A stretch of 64,000 nucleotides of DNA from Proluteimonas flavola (GCF_021191705.1 NZ_JAIWPU010000006.1:62001-126000), one strand, 5' to 3'. Counted from the stretch's first letter, positions 1 through 9,431 are shown. Made by a program: numbers and translations. The notes: generated from the letters alone by a model not told the origin.

Positions 1-153
1 CCCGGTCGCGTAAGGACGTACGCGCTCTCGCGCTTCCTTGGCCTGCGCGCCCACGCGCTCCGGCGCGACATACGCCGGGATTGTGACCAGGTTCTGAAAT
101 GTCCGACCGCGGCGTTGCCGGACGATCGCATGGGCTAGGATTCGATGTCCCAT
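1..153 (-). other. possible 5' end of an unrecognised gene running off the left edge
   Basis: On the minus strand an open frame starts at an ATG whose first base is 153 and stays open to the left edge (51 codons in view). It matches nothing I recognise. Its ATG would overlap the start of the sigma-factor gene on the other strand by 2 bp, which is suspicious, so it may be a chance open frame. Otherwise these 151 bases are the upstream region of the sigma gene. Confidence 0.15.
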
Positions 154-727
154 GTGCGAGATGCCGTCCAGCGTGATCGACCGAAAGCGACCCGGGTGCG
201 ATGTCGAGGCAGACCCCGGGGATTCCGCATTCGCAGCGTTTCTGCGCGCCGAATCGGACGTGCTGGTCGGCTATCTGCGCGGCAAGCAGGTGGATCCGGA
301 GGACGCGCGAGACATCGCGCAGGAAGCGCAGATGCGACTGCTGCGTTACCGGCAGCACGGCCGCGACGTCCTGCGTCCGCTGTTGTACAGGATCGCATTG
401 AACCTGCTGCGCGACCGTTGGCGGCAACGCGCAGTCGCCGGCGAAGTGTCGGCGCACGGAGACGCCCTGGATGTCGAAACCCTGATGGCCGACGGGCCGG
501 GCCCCGAGCAGATCGCAGTCCAGCGGCAGGAACTCGAACGCGCGCGGCAGGCCATCGCGGACCTGCCGCCGCATTGTCGCGGGGTCTACCTGCTCAACCG
601 GGTCGAGGGCATGAGCTATCCCCGGATCGCCCGGCACATGGGTGTCTCGGTCAAGGCGGTGGAGAAGCAGATCAGCAAGGCGCTGGCCCTGTTGCGGCTG
701 TCGATGGATCGCGGCCCCGGGGCATGA
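152..727 (+). CDS. ECF (FecI-like) sigma-70 family RNA polymerase sigma factor
   Basis: A 191-residue ECF sigma factor that would direct RNA polymerase to a small regulon after an outer-membrane signal. Region 2 is visible at about residues 25-95 (DARDIAQEAQMRLLR, then LLYRIALNLLRDRWRQR). Region 4, a helix-turn-helix for the -35 element, lies at about 130-185 (LPPHCRGVYLLNRVEGMSY, then VSVKAVEKQISKAL). Only regions 2 and 4 are present, as in ECF factors. The ATG at 152 has a weak AGGA about 11 bp upstream; the ATG at 161 is an alternative. FecR and a TonB receptor lie downstream, but a protease gene separates them from the sigma gene, unlike the usual fecI-fecR pair. Class is sure; targets are unknown. 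Confidence 0.9.
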   Translation: MCEMPSSVIDRKRPGCDVEADPGDSAFAAFLRAESDVLVGYLRGKQVDPEDARDIAQEAQMRLLRYRQHGRDVLRPLLYRIALNLLRDRWRQRAVAGEVSAHGDALDVETLMADGPGPEQIAVQRQELERARQAIADLPPHCRGVYLLNRVEGMSYPRIARHMGVSVKAVEKQISKALALLRLSMDRGPGA

Positions 728-937
728 GGATCGACGCCCTGAACAGGGGGCGTTCGAGGGGATTGCCTCCGGCGCCGCAGGTGCGATCCTCGCCGCGTGC
801 CATCAGGATGCCGGCGGCCGCGCGCCCGATCCGCGGAAACCGGTAGGGGGGTGGCCCGGACGGACGTTGTGACATGGGAAGCCGGCGCGTTGTGCGCCCG
901 GTCCACCACCCGCAGTCCGAACGAGAGGTTCTACCGC

Positions 938-3900
938 ATGGCAGCATCCCGCCTCCCCCGCGTATCGCGTCGACGCACATCCACCCGGCTCCTGTCCCCG
1001 TTGTCGCTGGCCATCGCCACCGCCTTGTGCGTAGGCGCCGCGCCGGTCATGGCGGCCGGGTCCAGCGATGCGGCGCAGTCGGCCAGGCTGAACGTCGAGT
1101 CCGCGTTCCGCGCCGCCGACCGTGCCGCGCTGCGCGGTGCGCTCGATCAGCCCCGCGCAGCGACGCAGGCAGGTACCGCGGCGCTGGCGACCGGCGCGCC
1201 GTCGGCAGCGGACGTGGCGTCGTCGGCAGGTGCCTATCACCTGGCGACAGGCGGGCGCACCGACGATCTCGAGGCGGCCGCGGAATCGTGGCGCAACGAC
1301 GCGGAGTTCCAGGGCGACTGGGGGCTGCGTGCGATCGGGGCCGAGTACGCCTACGCGCGCGGCATCACCGGCGCAGGCGTGGCCCTGGGCATCTACGATT
1401 CCGGCGTGTTCGATTCACATCCCGAGTTCGACGGCGACGGCAAGCTGGTCCTGCTCGACACCCGCGACGGCATCTGGTTTCCCGAGGATCCTCAGCCCGG
1501 CGAATACGGCGCTTTCGACGGTCGTCCGCTGATCGGCCACACCGGCTACAGCGACCATGGCACCCACGTCGGCGGCACGATGGCCGCCAATCGAGATGGC
1601 AGCGGCATGCATGGCGTCGCGTTCGGCGCGACCCTGCATTCGGCCACCCATTTCCTCGGTTACGACTCCTTCGTGGTGGTGCGTGGCGGGCAGGTCAGCC
1701 CCACCGTCGCGGCCCTCGACGCCTTCGTCGCGTCCGGGGCGCGCTTCGTCAATCACAGCTGGGGTTCGTCCAACGACACCCTGCGGCACGACGCCTCGCC
1801 TGCCACCGTCGAAGCGCTGCTGCGGCCGCGGCTGGGCGATGCGGAAGTGGATGCGTTCCGTCGCGCGACCGATGCCGGTGTAGTGCAGGTGTTCGCCGCC
1901 GGCAACGTCGGCACGCAGGCGGCGCTGGGGACCGGGCCGCATGCCAGTGCCTGGGGATCGGCGCCGATGTTCTTTCCCGAACTGGAACAGCACTGGCTGG
2001 TCGTCACCAACATGACATCGGCTGGCGGCAGCAGCACGGGTTCGTACTTCTGCGGAAACGCGCAGTACTGGTGCGTGACCGCGCCCGGCACCAGCATCGC
2101 GTCTTCGACCGTCAGCCAGTCGCTGAGCGAACGCCACGAGCAGATCCGGCTCGAAGCAGCGGCATCGACCACGCCGTTCACGCGTACCGAGCTGCTCACC
2201 GAGGTCATCGATCTGCAGAGCTACGTGGGCTGGCAGGGCGATCTGTATTTCGACCTGCTCGCGCAGTCGGCGGATCCCGAGGCGATGGCGGCCATTATCG
2301 ACAACGTGCTCACGCGCGCCGCGCGTGTCGCCGGCATGCTCGCCCGCTACGACCTGTCGGGCGAGAACGCGAACAACCAGGCCGTCCTGGCGATGTACCG
2401 CGACAACCCGACCATCTTCCTCGAACGCGCCAGCGAGAACACCGCCGACTTCCTCAACGCACTGCGCGCGCAGTTGCCCCAGTTCGCGCTCGATGACGAC
2501 GTGGCGCAGGCATTCCAGAGTGCGGTCAACGCCGCGATGGGAGCGCTCGGCTACACGCCGAGCTATGGCGCGTATTCCGGCACATCCATGGCGGCGCCGC
2601 ACGTCACCGGCGCGCTGGGTCTGATCGCCGAGCGTTTCGGTTACATGACCAACGCACAGGTGCGCGACACGCTGTTGACCACGGCGGGCAACCGCGACGA
2701 GGCCCTGAGCGACGAGTACGGCTGGGGCCTGATCAGCCTGGAAGGCGCGATGAACGGCCCGGGCGCGTTCCTGAGCGACTTCGACGTGACCCTGGCTGCG
2801 GGTCTCGAAGACACCTGGTCGAACGACATCACCAATGCGCTGGTGCGGACCGGCCGCGCAGGCGACCGCGGCAGCCTGATCAAGCGTGGCGACGGCAGCC
2901 TGACGCTGTCGGGCGACAACAGTTTCGACGGTTTCACCGTGCATGGCGGGCTGCTGGCGCTGTCGGGTCTCAATGCGTACGGGGCAGGCCACGACGGCGT
3001 GGTGGACGGCGGCGCACTGGCGCTGTCGGGCACGCTGCAGGGCAATGCGCTGCGCGTGGAGAGCGGCATCGCGGAGGTGTCGGCGACGGGTCGTCTGGAT
3101 GGCGCGAACCTGTTCGTCGGCGGCGCGGATGGCGCTGCGCTGGCGCTGATCGACGGCATGCAGACGGGTGGCTACACGTGGGTGGGCGAGGGCGGCCATC
3201 TGGGCGGTATCGGTACGCTGGGCGACACCACGGTCGCGAGTGGCGGCACGATCGCACCGGGGCGGTCGATCGGTACGCTGACCGTCGATGGCGACTATGT
3301 GCAGCAGGCCGGGTCGACGTTCGAGGTGGAGATGACGCCGCCCGACCAGGTCGACCGCCTGCTGGTGACCGGTACCGCCACCCTGGAGGGCGGCACTGTC
3401 GTTGCCGAGCGCGGTCCAGGTGTGTACGCACTCGGCGAGCGCTATGACTTCCTGAGCGCCGCCGGTGGTATCACCGGTCGTTTCGACGCGCTCGACAGCA
3501 CCGCGATCACGCCGTTCCTGGGCCTGTCGCTGTCCTACGATGCATTCGGCGTCGTGCTCGACGTGGCACGCGGCGCGTCGTTCGCGGGCTTCGCGGGTAC
3601 CCACAACCAGCGCGCGACCGCGGCCAGCCTGGATGCCATGGCCGACAGCAACGCATTGATCGGTTCGCTGGTGCAGTTGTTCCCGGCGCAGGCGATCGAG
3701 GCGGTCGATCTGCTCAGCGGCGACGTGCATGCCACCGCGCAGTCGGTGCTGATCGACAGCAGCCGCCACGTGCGCGGCAGCGTGCTCGCGCGCGCTGCGG
3801 GCGGCAGCGATCCGCTGCAGGCGCAGCACGACCCCGATCGCCGATTCGGCGCCTGGGTCGAGCTGCAGCGCACCGGCGGCAGTCTCGCCGACGGCGCCAA

Positions 3901-4675
3901 TGCGGCAGGCAGCGAATACAGCGGCGGCAACACGCTCGTCGGCGCGGACTACACCTTCGACAGCGGCCTGCGCGTGGGCGTGATGGGTGGCGTCGGCGAG
4001 AGCGATCTCAAGGCCGCGCAGCGCCTGCATGCGCGCACCGACATCGACACGCGGCATGCCGGTGTCTATGCCGGGTACACCTGGCAGGGGCTGGGGCTGC
4101 GCGGTGGCTGGAGTTACGGCAGTCACGACGTGAAGGTCGACCGCCGCGTCGCGTTCACGGGTCTCGAGGAGCGCGCCTTCGCCGCCTACGACGCTACGAC
4201 CAGGCAGGCGTTCGTCGAAGCGGGCTACCGTTTCGGCGACGAACGCTGGGGCGTGGAGCCCTACGCGCAGTTCGCGCAGGTGCGGGCGAGTGCGGATGCA
4301 TTCGCCGAGGACGGGGGCGCAGCGGCGCTGAGCGGTCGCACCCGCGACGTCCGCGCCGACCTGACCACCGGTGGCGTGCGTTTCGACGTGAACCTGCGCG
4401 GTTCGCAGCAGGCGCAGACGTGGCTGGGCCTGCGCGGTGGCGTGGGCTACCGCAAGACCGGCGGCGAGCTGGTGCCGTGGACGGACGTGGCGCTGGCCGG
4501 TGGCGACAGCTTTGTCGTCCACGGTGCGCCGGTGGGCAGCGATGCGAAGCTGCTGGAGCTGGGCATCGCCGCGCGCACCAGCGCCAACAGCCTGCTGGAA
4601 GTCGGCTACCACGGACAGTACGCCGACGAGGCGCGCGACCATGGTGCCAACCTGCGCTGGTCGGTGCAGTTCTGA
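938..4675 (+). CDS. autotransporter serine protease, subtilisin (S8) passenger
   Basis: A 1245-residue type Va autotransporter. The N-terminal signal peptide is arginine-rich and ends near APVMAAG (about residue 35). The S8 catalytic triad is legible: Asp154 (IYDSG), His210 (DHGTHVGG) and Ser550 (SGTSMAAPH). About 140 extra residues sit between a GTSIASS segment and the catalytic serine. A beta-strand repeat of the autotransporter-associated type follows (GDGSLTLSGDNSF, about 655). The C-terminal barrel ends in phenylalanine (WSVQF), the outer-membrane sorting signal. The ATG at 938 precedes the signal peptide directly; an in-frame ATG at 797 would add 47 unlikely residues. It is flanked by a sigma gene and fecR, so it may be regulated with them. 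The substrate is unknown. Confidence 0.92.
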   Translation: MAASRLPRVSRRRTSTRLLSPLSLAIATALCVGAAPVMAAGSSDAAQSARLNVESAFRAADRAALRGALDQPRAATQAGTAALATGAPSAADVASSAGAYHLATGGRTDDLEAAAESWRNDAEFQGDWGLRAIGAEYAYARGITGAGVALGIYDSGVFDSHPEFDGDGKLVLLDTRDGIWFPEDPQPGEYGAFDGRPLIGHTGYSDHGTHVGGTMAANRDGSGMHGVAFGATLHSATHFLGYDSFVVVRGGQVSPTVAALDAFVASGARFVNHSWGSSNDTLRHDASPATVEALLRPRLGDAEVDAFRRATDAGVVQVFAAGNVGTQAALGTGPHASAWGSAPMFFPELEQHWLVVTNMTSAGGSSTGSYFCGNAQYWCVTAPGTSIASSTVSQSLSERHEQIRLEAAASTTPFTRTELLTEVIDLQSYVGWQGDLYFDLLAQSADPEAMAAIIDNVLTRAARVAGMLARYDLSGENANNQAVLAMYRDNPTIFLERASENTADFLNALRAQLPQFALDDDVAQAFQSAVNAAMGALGYTPSYGAYSGTSMAAPHVTGALGLIAERFGYMTNAQVRDTLLTTAGNRDEALSDEYGWGLISLEGAMNGPGAFLSDFDVTLAAGLEDTWSNDITNALVRTGRAGDRGSLIKRGDGSLTLSGDNSFDGFTVHGGLLALSGLNAYGAGHDGVVDGGALALSGTLQGNALRVESGIAEVSATGRLDGANLFVGGADGAALALIDGMQTGGYTWVGEGGHLGGIGTLGDTTVASGGTIAPGRSIGTLTVDGDYVQQAGSTFEVEMTPPDQVDRLLVTGTATLEGGTVVAERGPGVYALGERYDFLSAAGGITGRFDALDSTAITPFLGLSLSYDAFGVVLDVARGASFAGFAGTHNQRATAASLDAMADSNALIGSLVQLFPAQAIEAVDLLSGDVHATAQSVLIDSSRHVRGSVLARAAGGSDPLQAQHDPDRRFGAWVELQRTGGSLADGANAAGSEYSGGNTLVGADYTFDSGLRVGVMGGVGESDLKAAQRLHARTDIDTRHAGVYAGYTWQGLGLRGGWSYGSHDVKVDRRVAFTGLEERAFAAYDATTRQAFVEAGYRFGDERWGVEPYAQFAQVRASADAFAEDGGAAALSGRTRDVRADLTTGGVRFDVNLRGSQQAQTWLGLRGGVGYRKTGGELVPWTDVALAGGDSFVVHGAPVGSDAKLLELGIAARTSANSLLEVGYHGQYADEARDHGANLRWSVQF

Positions 4676-4688
4676 CCGATGCGCGTTT

Positions 4689-4719
4689 CCGCTCCGGGCG
4701 GTCTCACCACCCGGAGCGG
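4689..4719 (+). terminator. GC-rich hairpin after the autotransporter gene
   Basis: Perfect 10-bp arms (CCGCTCCGGG and its complement) at 4689-4698 and 4710-4719 enclose an 11-nt loop, 14 bp past the stop codon. There is no clear T-tract, so it could be a weak terminator, a 3'-end stabiliser, or an attenuator between the protease and fecR. Confidence 0.45.
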
Positions 4720-4859
4720 GACGCGCGCTGTCGATGGCGCTCCCGGCCGCGGCGACAGATGGGCGCCGTCCGTCCGGCGGGATGCGGGGGATGGACGATG
4801 CGCCGGTATGCTGACCGCCGGTGCCGCATGCATGTGGGCCGGTGTCCCGCAATGAATCC

Positions 4860-5864
4860 ATGACCATGTCCGACATGCATCCCAATCCGTCTGCCACTGC
4901 CGAAGACTGGGTGGTCCGTCTGCAATCGCCGGACTGCGATGCGGACGATCGTGCGGCATTCGAGCGCTGGCTTGCCGGCGCACCGGGACATCCGGCCGAC
5001 TACGTGCGCGCCGAGCGCATCCACGCGCTCGCCGCGACGCTTTCCGGCGATCCTTCATTGCGGGCCGATGCCGCCCGCGCGCATCGCGCGCTGCGTGCAC
5101 GTCCGCCGGCCTGGCGTCGTCCGTGGGCGTTCGCGACCGCGGCCGTGCTGGTGCTGGCCGGTGTGCTCGGGTATCGCCTGCTGCTGATGCCCGAAGAGGC
5201 GGGCGCGTCTGCGTTCGCGCTGCAGACCGCGACCGGCGAACGCAGGGAGGCGACACTCGAGGACGGCTCGCGGATCGTGCTCGACACCGACTCCGCAGTC
5301 GAAGTGGCGTTCGAACCCGGTGCGCGCGTGCTGAGGCTGCAGCGGGGCCGTATCCATGTGATCGCCGCGCACGACGCCGCGCGTCCGATGCGGGTGCTCA
5401 GCGGAGGGGGCGAGGTCCGCGTGATCGGCACCACGTTCCAGGTGCGGGAGGCGGGCAGTGCAGTGGACGTGGCGTTGCTGGAGGGGCATGTGGCGGTGTC
5501 CACGACTGTCGCCGGCGGCGCCGGGGCGGCGCACGAAACCCGTGAACTGTCGGCGGGCCAGCGCGTGCGCTACCACCAGGACGGCATGATCGATGCGGTG
5601 GCGCCTCTGGTCGCCAACGAAGCGGCCGGATGGCTGGAAGGCCGCCTGGTGTTTAACGACTGGCCGCTCGATGTGCTGGTCGCGGAAGCGAACCGGTACG
5701 CATCGGTCCGCCTCGTCCTGGCCGAGCCCGCGCTGGCGGAGATCCGCGTCAGCGGCCAGGTCCAGGCGGGGGATCAGGACAGTCTGGCGGCCGCGCTGGA
5801 GACCGGCTGGGGATTGCGCGCGCAACGGCGCGGACACGACACGATCCTGCTCGATCGGCCTTGA
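4860..5864 (+). CDS. FecR family anti-sigma regulator
   Basis: A 334-residue inner-membrane signal transducer of the FecR type. The N-terminal DUF4880-like segment (EDWVVRLQS, then AFERWLAGAPGHPADYVRAE) would hold the sigma factor in the cytoplasm. A single membrane helix lies at about residues 88-106. The periplasmic FecR domain follows (EDGSRIVLDTDSAVEV, GEVRVIGTTFQV) and a DUF4974-like C-terminal domain would contact the receptor's STN domain. Start is ATG 4860; ATG 4866 is equally possible, since neither has a strong ribosome site. Its stop overlaps a TTG that could start the receptor, so the two are probably co-transcribed. Confidence 0.9.
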   Translation: MTMSDMHPNPSATAEDWVVRLQSPDCDADDRAAFERWLAGAPGHPADYVRAERIHALAATLSGDPSLRADAARAHRALRARPPAWRRPWAFATAAVLVLAGVLGYRLLLMPEEAGASAFALQTATGERREATLEDGSRIVLDTDSAVEVAFEPGARVLRLQRGRIHVIAAHDAARPMRVLSGGGEVRVIGTTFQVREAGSAVDVALLEGHVAVSTTVAGGAGAAHETRELSAGQRVRYHQDGMIDAVAPLVANEAAGWLEGRLVFNDWPLDVLVAEANRYASVRLVLAEPALAEIRVSGQVQAGDQDSLAAALETGWGLRAQRRGHDTILLDRP

Positions 5865-5872
5865 TCGCGCCG

Positions 5873-8764
5873 ATGCTGCAGATCCCGGCGAGCGGCGCTG
5901 CGTGCGTCCGGCCGCGCAGGTCGGGCCACCTCGCGTGCGTGCTGGCCGCTCTGCTGTGCCTGATGCCGGTCCCGCCCGCGTGGGCGTCCGGTGCGCAGGT
6001 CCGCAGCTTCTCCATCCCGGCCGCGCCGCTGGCGCACGCGCTGGACGACTTCGCGACGCAAAGCGGCCTGCAACTGCTCTATCCACCGGCCCTTGCCGCG
6101 GGGCGACGTGCACGTGCGGTGTCGGGCCGTCTTCCACCGTCGCGTGCGCTGGACCGGCTGTTGACCGGCAGCGGACTGGAAGCCGTGCCGGCGGCCGACG
6201 GCGTCTTCGTGCTGCGCGAACGGACGAGCGCACGGTCCAGCCGGCGCGCACCGGCGCCACCGCCGGCTGCCGTCGAGCCCGGGCCGGCGGTGTCCGCGCC
6301 ACAGCCGCTGCGCCGTGTGCTGGTGACCGGCTCGCGGATTCCGCGCGTCGGGCTGGAGGCGACCACGCCGGTCAGCGTCATCACCCGCGAGCAGATCGAA
6401 AGCGGTGGGTTCACCACGCTGTTCGATCTGCTCCGGCATCAGCCCGGCATGACCGGTCATCACGTCGTCGATGCGGCGACCGAGGAAGTCAGCGAGTCGC
6501 TCACCTCGCTGGTCTCGACCGCCGTGGTGCAGTCGGCGAGTCTGTACGGCCTCGGGCCGCGAGGCACGCTCTACCTGGTCGATGGGCGCCGTGTCGCCAA
6601 CTATGCGTTGCCGTCGACCAGCCTCGGCGGGCTCAACGACCTGGGCGCGATTCCGCTCAGCATGGTGGAGCGGGTGGAGATCCTGCGCGGCGGCGCATCG
6701 GCGGTCTACGGTGCGGATGCGGTCGCCGGCGTGGTCAACATCATCCTGCGTCGCGATTACGGTGGCGGTGAGATCGAGGCCCTGTACGGCGTTTCGGCGC
6801 GTGGCGACGCCAACACGTGGCGTGTGTCTGCCGGTCTCGGGTTTCCAGCGGCCGACGGGCAGGTGTCGCTGATCGCCGATCGCCTCGCGCAGGCGGAACT
6901 GACCGGGACCTCGCGGCGCTGGCACACCCGTGACCGCCGCAGTGACGGCCTCGCCGACGCGACGACGCAGTTGGGGTACTACCGTTTCGACACGGACATG
7001 CTTCTGCCCTCGGCGCCGTGCGCGGCAGCTGTCGACGCTGCGCATCCTGCATGCCGGCTCGATCGCGAGCGCTACCGGAGTCTGCGCCCCGCCAGCGACA
7101 GCACCTCGCTGCGGGTGCACTGGCAGCGGTCGCTGGATACCGAGGGCGCGACCGGACTTTACGCCAGCCTGCGCAGCGCGCGCACCGACACCCGCATGGG
7201 CGCCGGGCCGATGACGCTGTGGAACATCCCCGTGCCGCCCGACGACGCGCTCCACGGCGTCGCCGACGCACTCGGCCATGCGTTCTACGATGTCGGGCCG
7301 ATCACCAGCCGCAACCGCGCGACGATCGTCGACGGTGCGGTCGGGATCCGCTTTCCGCTGGGCAGCTGGGCCATGGACGCCGAGGTGTCGCATTCGTCCC
7401 ATCGCGTCGACAACCGCGTGCAGGGCGTGGTCAACCAGAGCGCGTTGCGGCAGGCGCTGGCGGACGGCACCTACCGGTTCGATGGCCGCCTCAACAGTCC
7501 GGAGACGCTGCGGGCCATCGCGCACACGCTCGATACATCCGGGCGCAGTGGCGTGGACGCGGCGACGCTGCGCGGTGCCGGCACGGCGGGACATTGGCGC
7601 GGCGGGCAGTTGCGGGCCGCCGCGGGCGTCGAGATCCGTCGTGACAGGCTCGATTACCGCCCCGACCCCTATTTCGCGGCGCCCGAGCTCGCCGCGCCGC
7701 TGCAGACCGGCGATGCGCGCGGTCATGCCCGGCGTGTCGCCGCGTTCGGGGAACTCGAGGTGCCATTCGGCGAGCGTCTGTGGCTGGAGGCGGCCGGCAG
7801 GCTGGATCGGACGGAGGGCTCGCACTCCGAATTCTCGCCGCGGTCCGGATTGGGGTGGCGGCCCCATGCCAGGCTGCTTCTACGCGCCAGCGTGGCCGAT
7901 GCGTTCCGCGCGCCCACACTCTACGAGACCCTGGGCCATCCGCCGCCGGACGACTACTACGGGCTCGACGTCTGGGTGCCCGCGGCTGCGGTCGCGCCCT
8001 GTGCCATCGAGTTCGCAGGGGGCTGCGTGCTGCGGATCGGCGTGGCGGCCAACCCTGCGCTCAGGCCGGAGCGTGCGCGCACGCGAAACCTCGGCGTGGT
8101 CTGGTCGCCGCGTCCGGCCCTCGATCTCACCCTGGACTATTTCCAGGTGGAGCGGCGCAATGAAATCGCGGTCGCCAGTGCGGTGGTCGATACGGAAATC
8201 GGTCTGGACAGTCTGGTCCGTGACGAAGCCGGACGCGCGACCGCGTTCGTCACCCGCTTCGCCAATATCGGCCGGACCGAGGTGCGCGGCGTCCATCTCG
8301 ATGCCGACTGGACCTTTAATCCCGCCGCGACCCATCGCTGGAGCCTGCGGCTGCTGGGCCACTACCTCGCGCATGTGCGCGGCAGTGCCAATGGCGCAGA
8401 CCGCGTCGAACAGGCAGGACATCTCGCACCCCGTGCTGCCGCGACCGCATCGCTGCTGTGGCATTCCCCGGTATGGGATCTGGCCCTGCATCTGCGCCAC
8501 TTCGGCGGCTATCGCATGCATGCCGCCGACGCGCCCTGTCCGGTGCTGCACGTATCGGTGGGGCGTTGCCGCAATCCGTCGGTGAACCTGCTCGCCGCGC
8601 ACGTCGCCCGGGATCTGGGGGCGTACTGGCGGATCTCCGTCCAGATCGACAACCTGATGGACCGGCAGCCGGCCAACTACGACCCCCTGCGCACCGGCTA
8701 CAACGGTGCGACCGACGATCCGATCGGCCGCGCCTACCTGCTGCGCGTGGTGCGCAGGTTCTGA
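5873..8764 (+). CDS. TonB-dependent outer-membrane receptor with STN signalling domain
   Basis: A 963-residue TonB-dependent transducer. The signal peptide ends near PPAWASG. An STN (secretin/TonB N-terminal) domain follows (FSIPAAPLAHALDDFATQSGL), the part that touches FecR in FecA-type systems. After a Pro-rich linker come a TonB-box-like stretch (RRVLVTGSRIPR) and a plug domain (TTPVSVITREQIESGGF, VERVEILRGGASAVYGADAVAGVVNI). The 22-strand-type barrel ends RVVRRF. ATG 5873 was chosen; a TTG at 5861 overlapping the fecR stop would add four residues. The ligand cannot be read from sequence. The neighbouring surface protease makes a peptide or protein-derived ligand an attractive inference. 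Confidence 0.93.
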   Translation: MLQIPASGAACVRPRRSGHLACVLAALLCLMPVPPAWASGAQVRSFSIPAAPLAHALDDFATQSGLQLLYPPALAAGRRARAVSGRLPPSRALDRLLTGSGLEAVPAADGVFVLRERTSARSSRRAPAPPPAAVEPGPAVSAPQPLRRVLVTGSRIPRVGLEATTPVSVITREQIESGGFTTLFDLLRHQPGMTGHHVVDAATEEVSESLTSLVSTAVVQSASLYGLGPRGTLYLVDGRRVANYALPSTSLGGLNDLGAIPLSMVERVEILRGGASAVYGADAVAGVVNIILRRDYGGGEIEALYGVSARGDANTWRVSAGLGFPAADGQVSLIADRLAQAELTGTSRRWHTRDRRSDGLADATTQLGYYRFDTDMLLPSAPCAAAVDAAHPACRLDRERYRSLRPASDSTSLRVHWQRSLDTEGATGLYASLRSARTDTRMGAGPMTLWNIPVPPDDALHGVADALGHAFYDVGPITSRNRATIVDGAVGIRFPLGSWAMDAEVSHSSHRVDNRVQGVVNQSALRQALADGTYRFDGRLNSPETLRAIAHTLDTSGRSGVDAATLRGAGTAGHWRGGQLRAAAGVEIRRDRLDYRPDPYFAAPELAAPLQTGDARGHARRVAAFGELEVPFGERLWLEAAGRLDRTEGSHSEFSPRSGLGWRPHARLLLRASVADAFRAPTLYETLGHPPPDDYYGLDVWVPAAAVAPCAIEFAGGCVLRIGVAANPALRPERARTRNLGVVWSPRPALDLTLDYFQVERRNEIAVASAVVDTEIGLDSLVRDEAGRATAFVTRFANIGRTEVRGVHLDADWTFNPAATHRWSLRLLGHYLAHVRGSANGADRVEQAGHLAPRAAATASLLWHSPVWDLALHLRHFGGYRMHAADAPCPVLHVSVGRCRNPSVNLLAAHVARDLGAYWRISVQIDNLMDRQPANYDPLRTGYNGATDDPIGRAYLLRVVRRF

Positions 8765-8856
8765 CCGGAGCGCTGCGAGCTGCATGCGCCGGTCTTCGAA
8801 AGATCCACGCAATGTCACGCGGCCCCGATATCCCACACCCCGGAGAACGACCCACC

Positions 8857-9203
8857 ATGGCCAAACATGAAAAGCTCGACTATGTCGAGTTCCCCGCCCG
8901 CGATCTCGATGCGACGAAGCGGTTCTTCGCGCAGGCATTCGGCTGGACCTTCGAGGACTACGGTCCCGACTACATCGCGTTCTCGAACGAAGGACTCGAC
9001 GGCGGCTTCTGCAGGCGCGCAGCGAGGCGGGCAGTGCGCTGCTGGTGTTCTACAGCGCACGCATCGACGAGACATTGGCGAAGGTCGAAGCCGCGGGCGG
9101 CACGATCCTGAAACCGGTCTTCGAGTTTCCGGGCGGCCGCCGTTTTCACTTCGTCGAGCCGAGCGGCAACGAGTTCGCGGTGTGGTCGGATCCCGTCGCC
9201 TGA
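8857..9203 (+). pseudogene. VOC (glyoxalase/bleomycin-resistance) family protein, frameshifted
   Basis: The first frame from ATG 8857 encodes a VOC start (KLDYVEFPARDLDATKRFFAQAFGW, continuing to about FSNEGLDGGF). From about base 9010 the family match moves to another frame (SEAGSALLVFYSARIDETLAK, then EFPGGRRFHFVEPSGNEFAVW) and ends at TGA 9201-9203. The two parts together give the usual length of about 115 residues for one betaalphabetabetabeta unit pair. A good Shine-Dalgarno (GGAGAAC) precedes the ATG. Either the gene is recently inactivated or there is a 1-2 base sequencing or assembly error near 9005-9022. The likely intact product is a small VOC protein of unknown substrate. Confidence 0.75.
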
Positions 9204-9431
9204 GTGCTGCGACAGCGCGCTGCACATCCGGGTGCGCGGATCAAGCGGGACAATCCGCCGGCATCGGCAGGGTGGTGAAAATCTGACCGCATGAAAGCGG
9301 GCCGCCTGCGAAGCGGGCTTGCGGCGCTTATCCACACCTTTGTCAGCAGGCCATCCACACCCGATGTGGACAACGCGCGCGGAAGTGGTCGATGCGGTGC
9401 GGTCAAGCGCGGCGTCGAACCCGCACCCGGC

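Noticed and set aside
724-846. 40-codon frame overlapping the sigma-gene stop (ATGA)
   Set aside because: Very Arg/Pro-rich, no ribosome site, no support beyond the overlap.
1415-4897. 1160-codon open frame on the minus strand opposite the autotransporter
   Set aside because: It is a GC-bias shadow: no signal peptide, composition full of Arg/His/Ala runs, no domain. The plus-strand gene is complete and recognisable.
9328-9373. Replication origin
   Set aside because: Only three DnaA-like words, no AT-rich unwinding region and no dnaA/dnaN/gidA-type neighbours; kept only as a minor observation.
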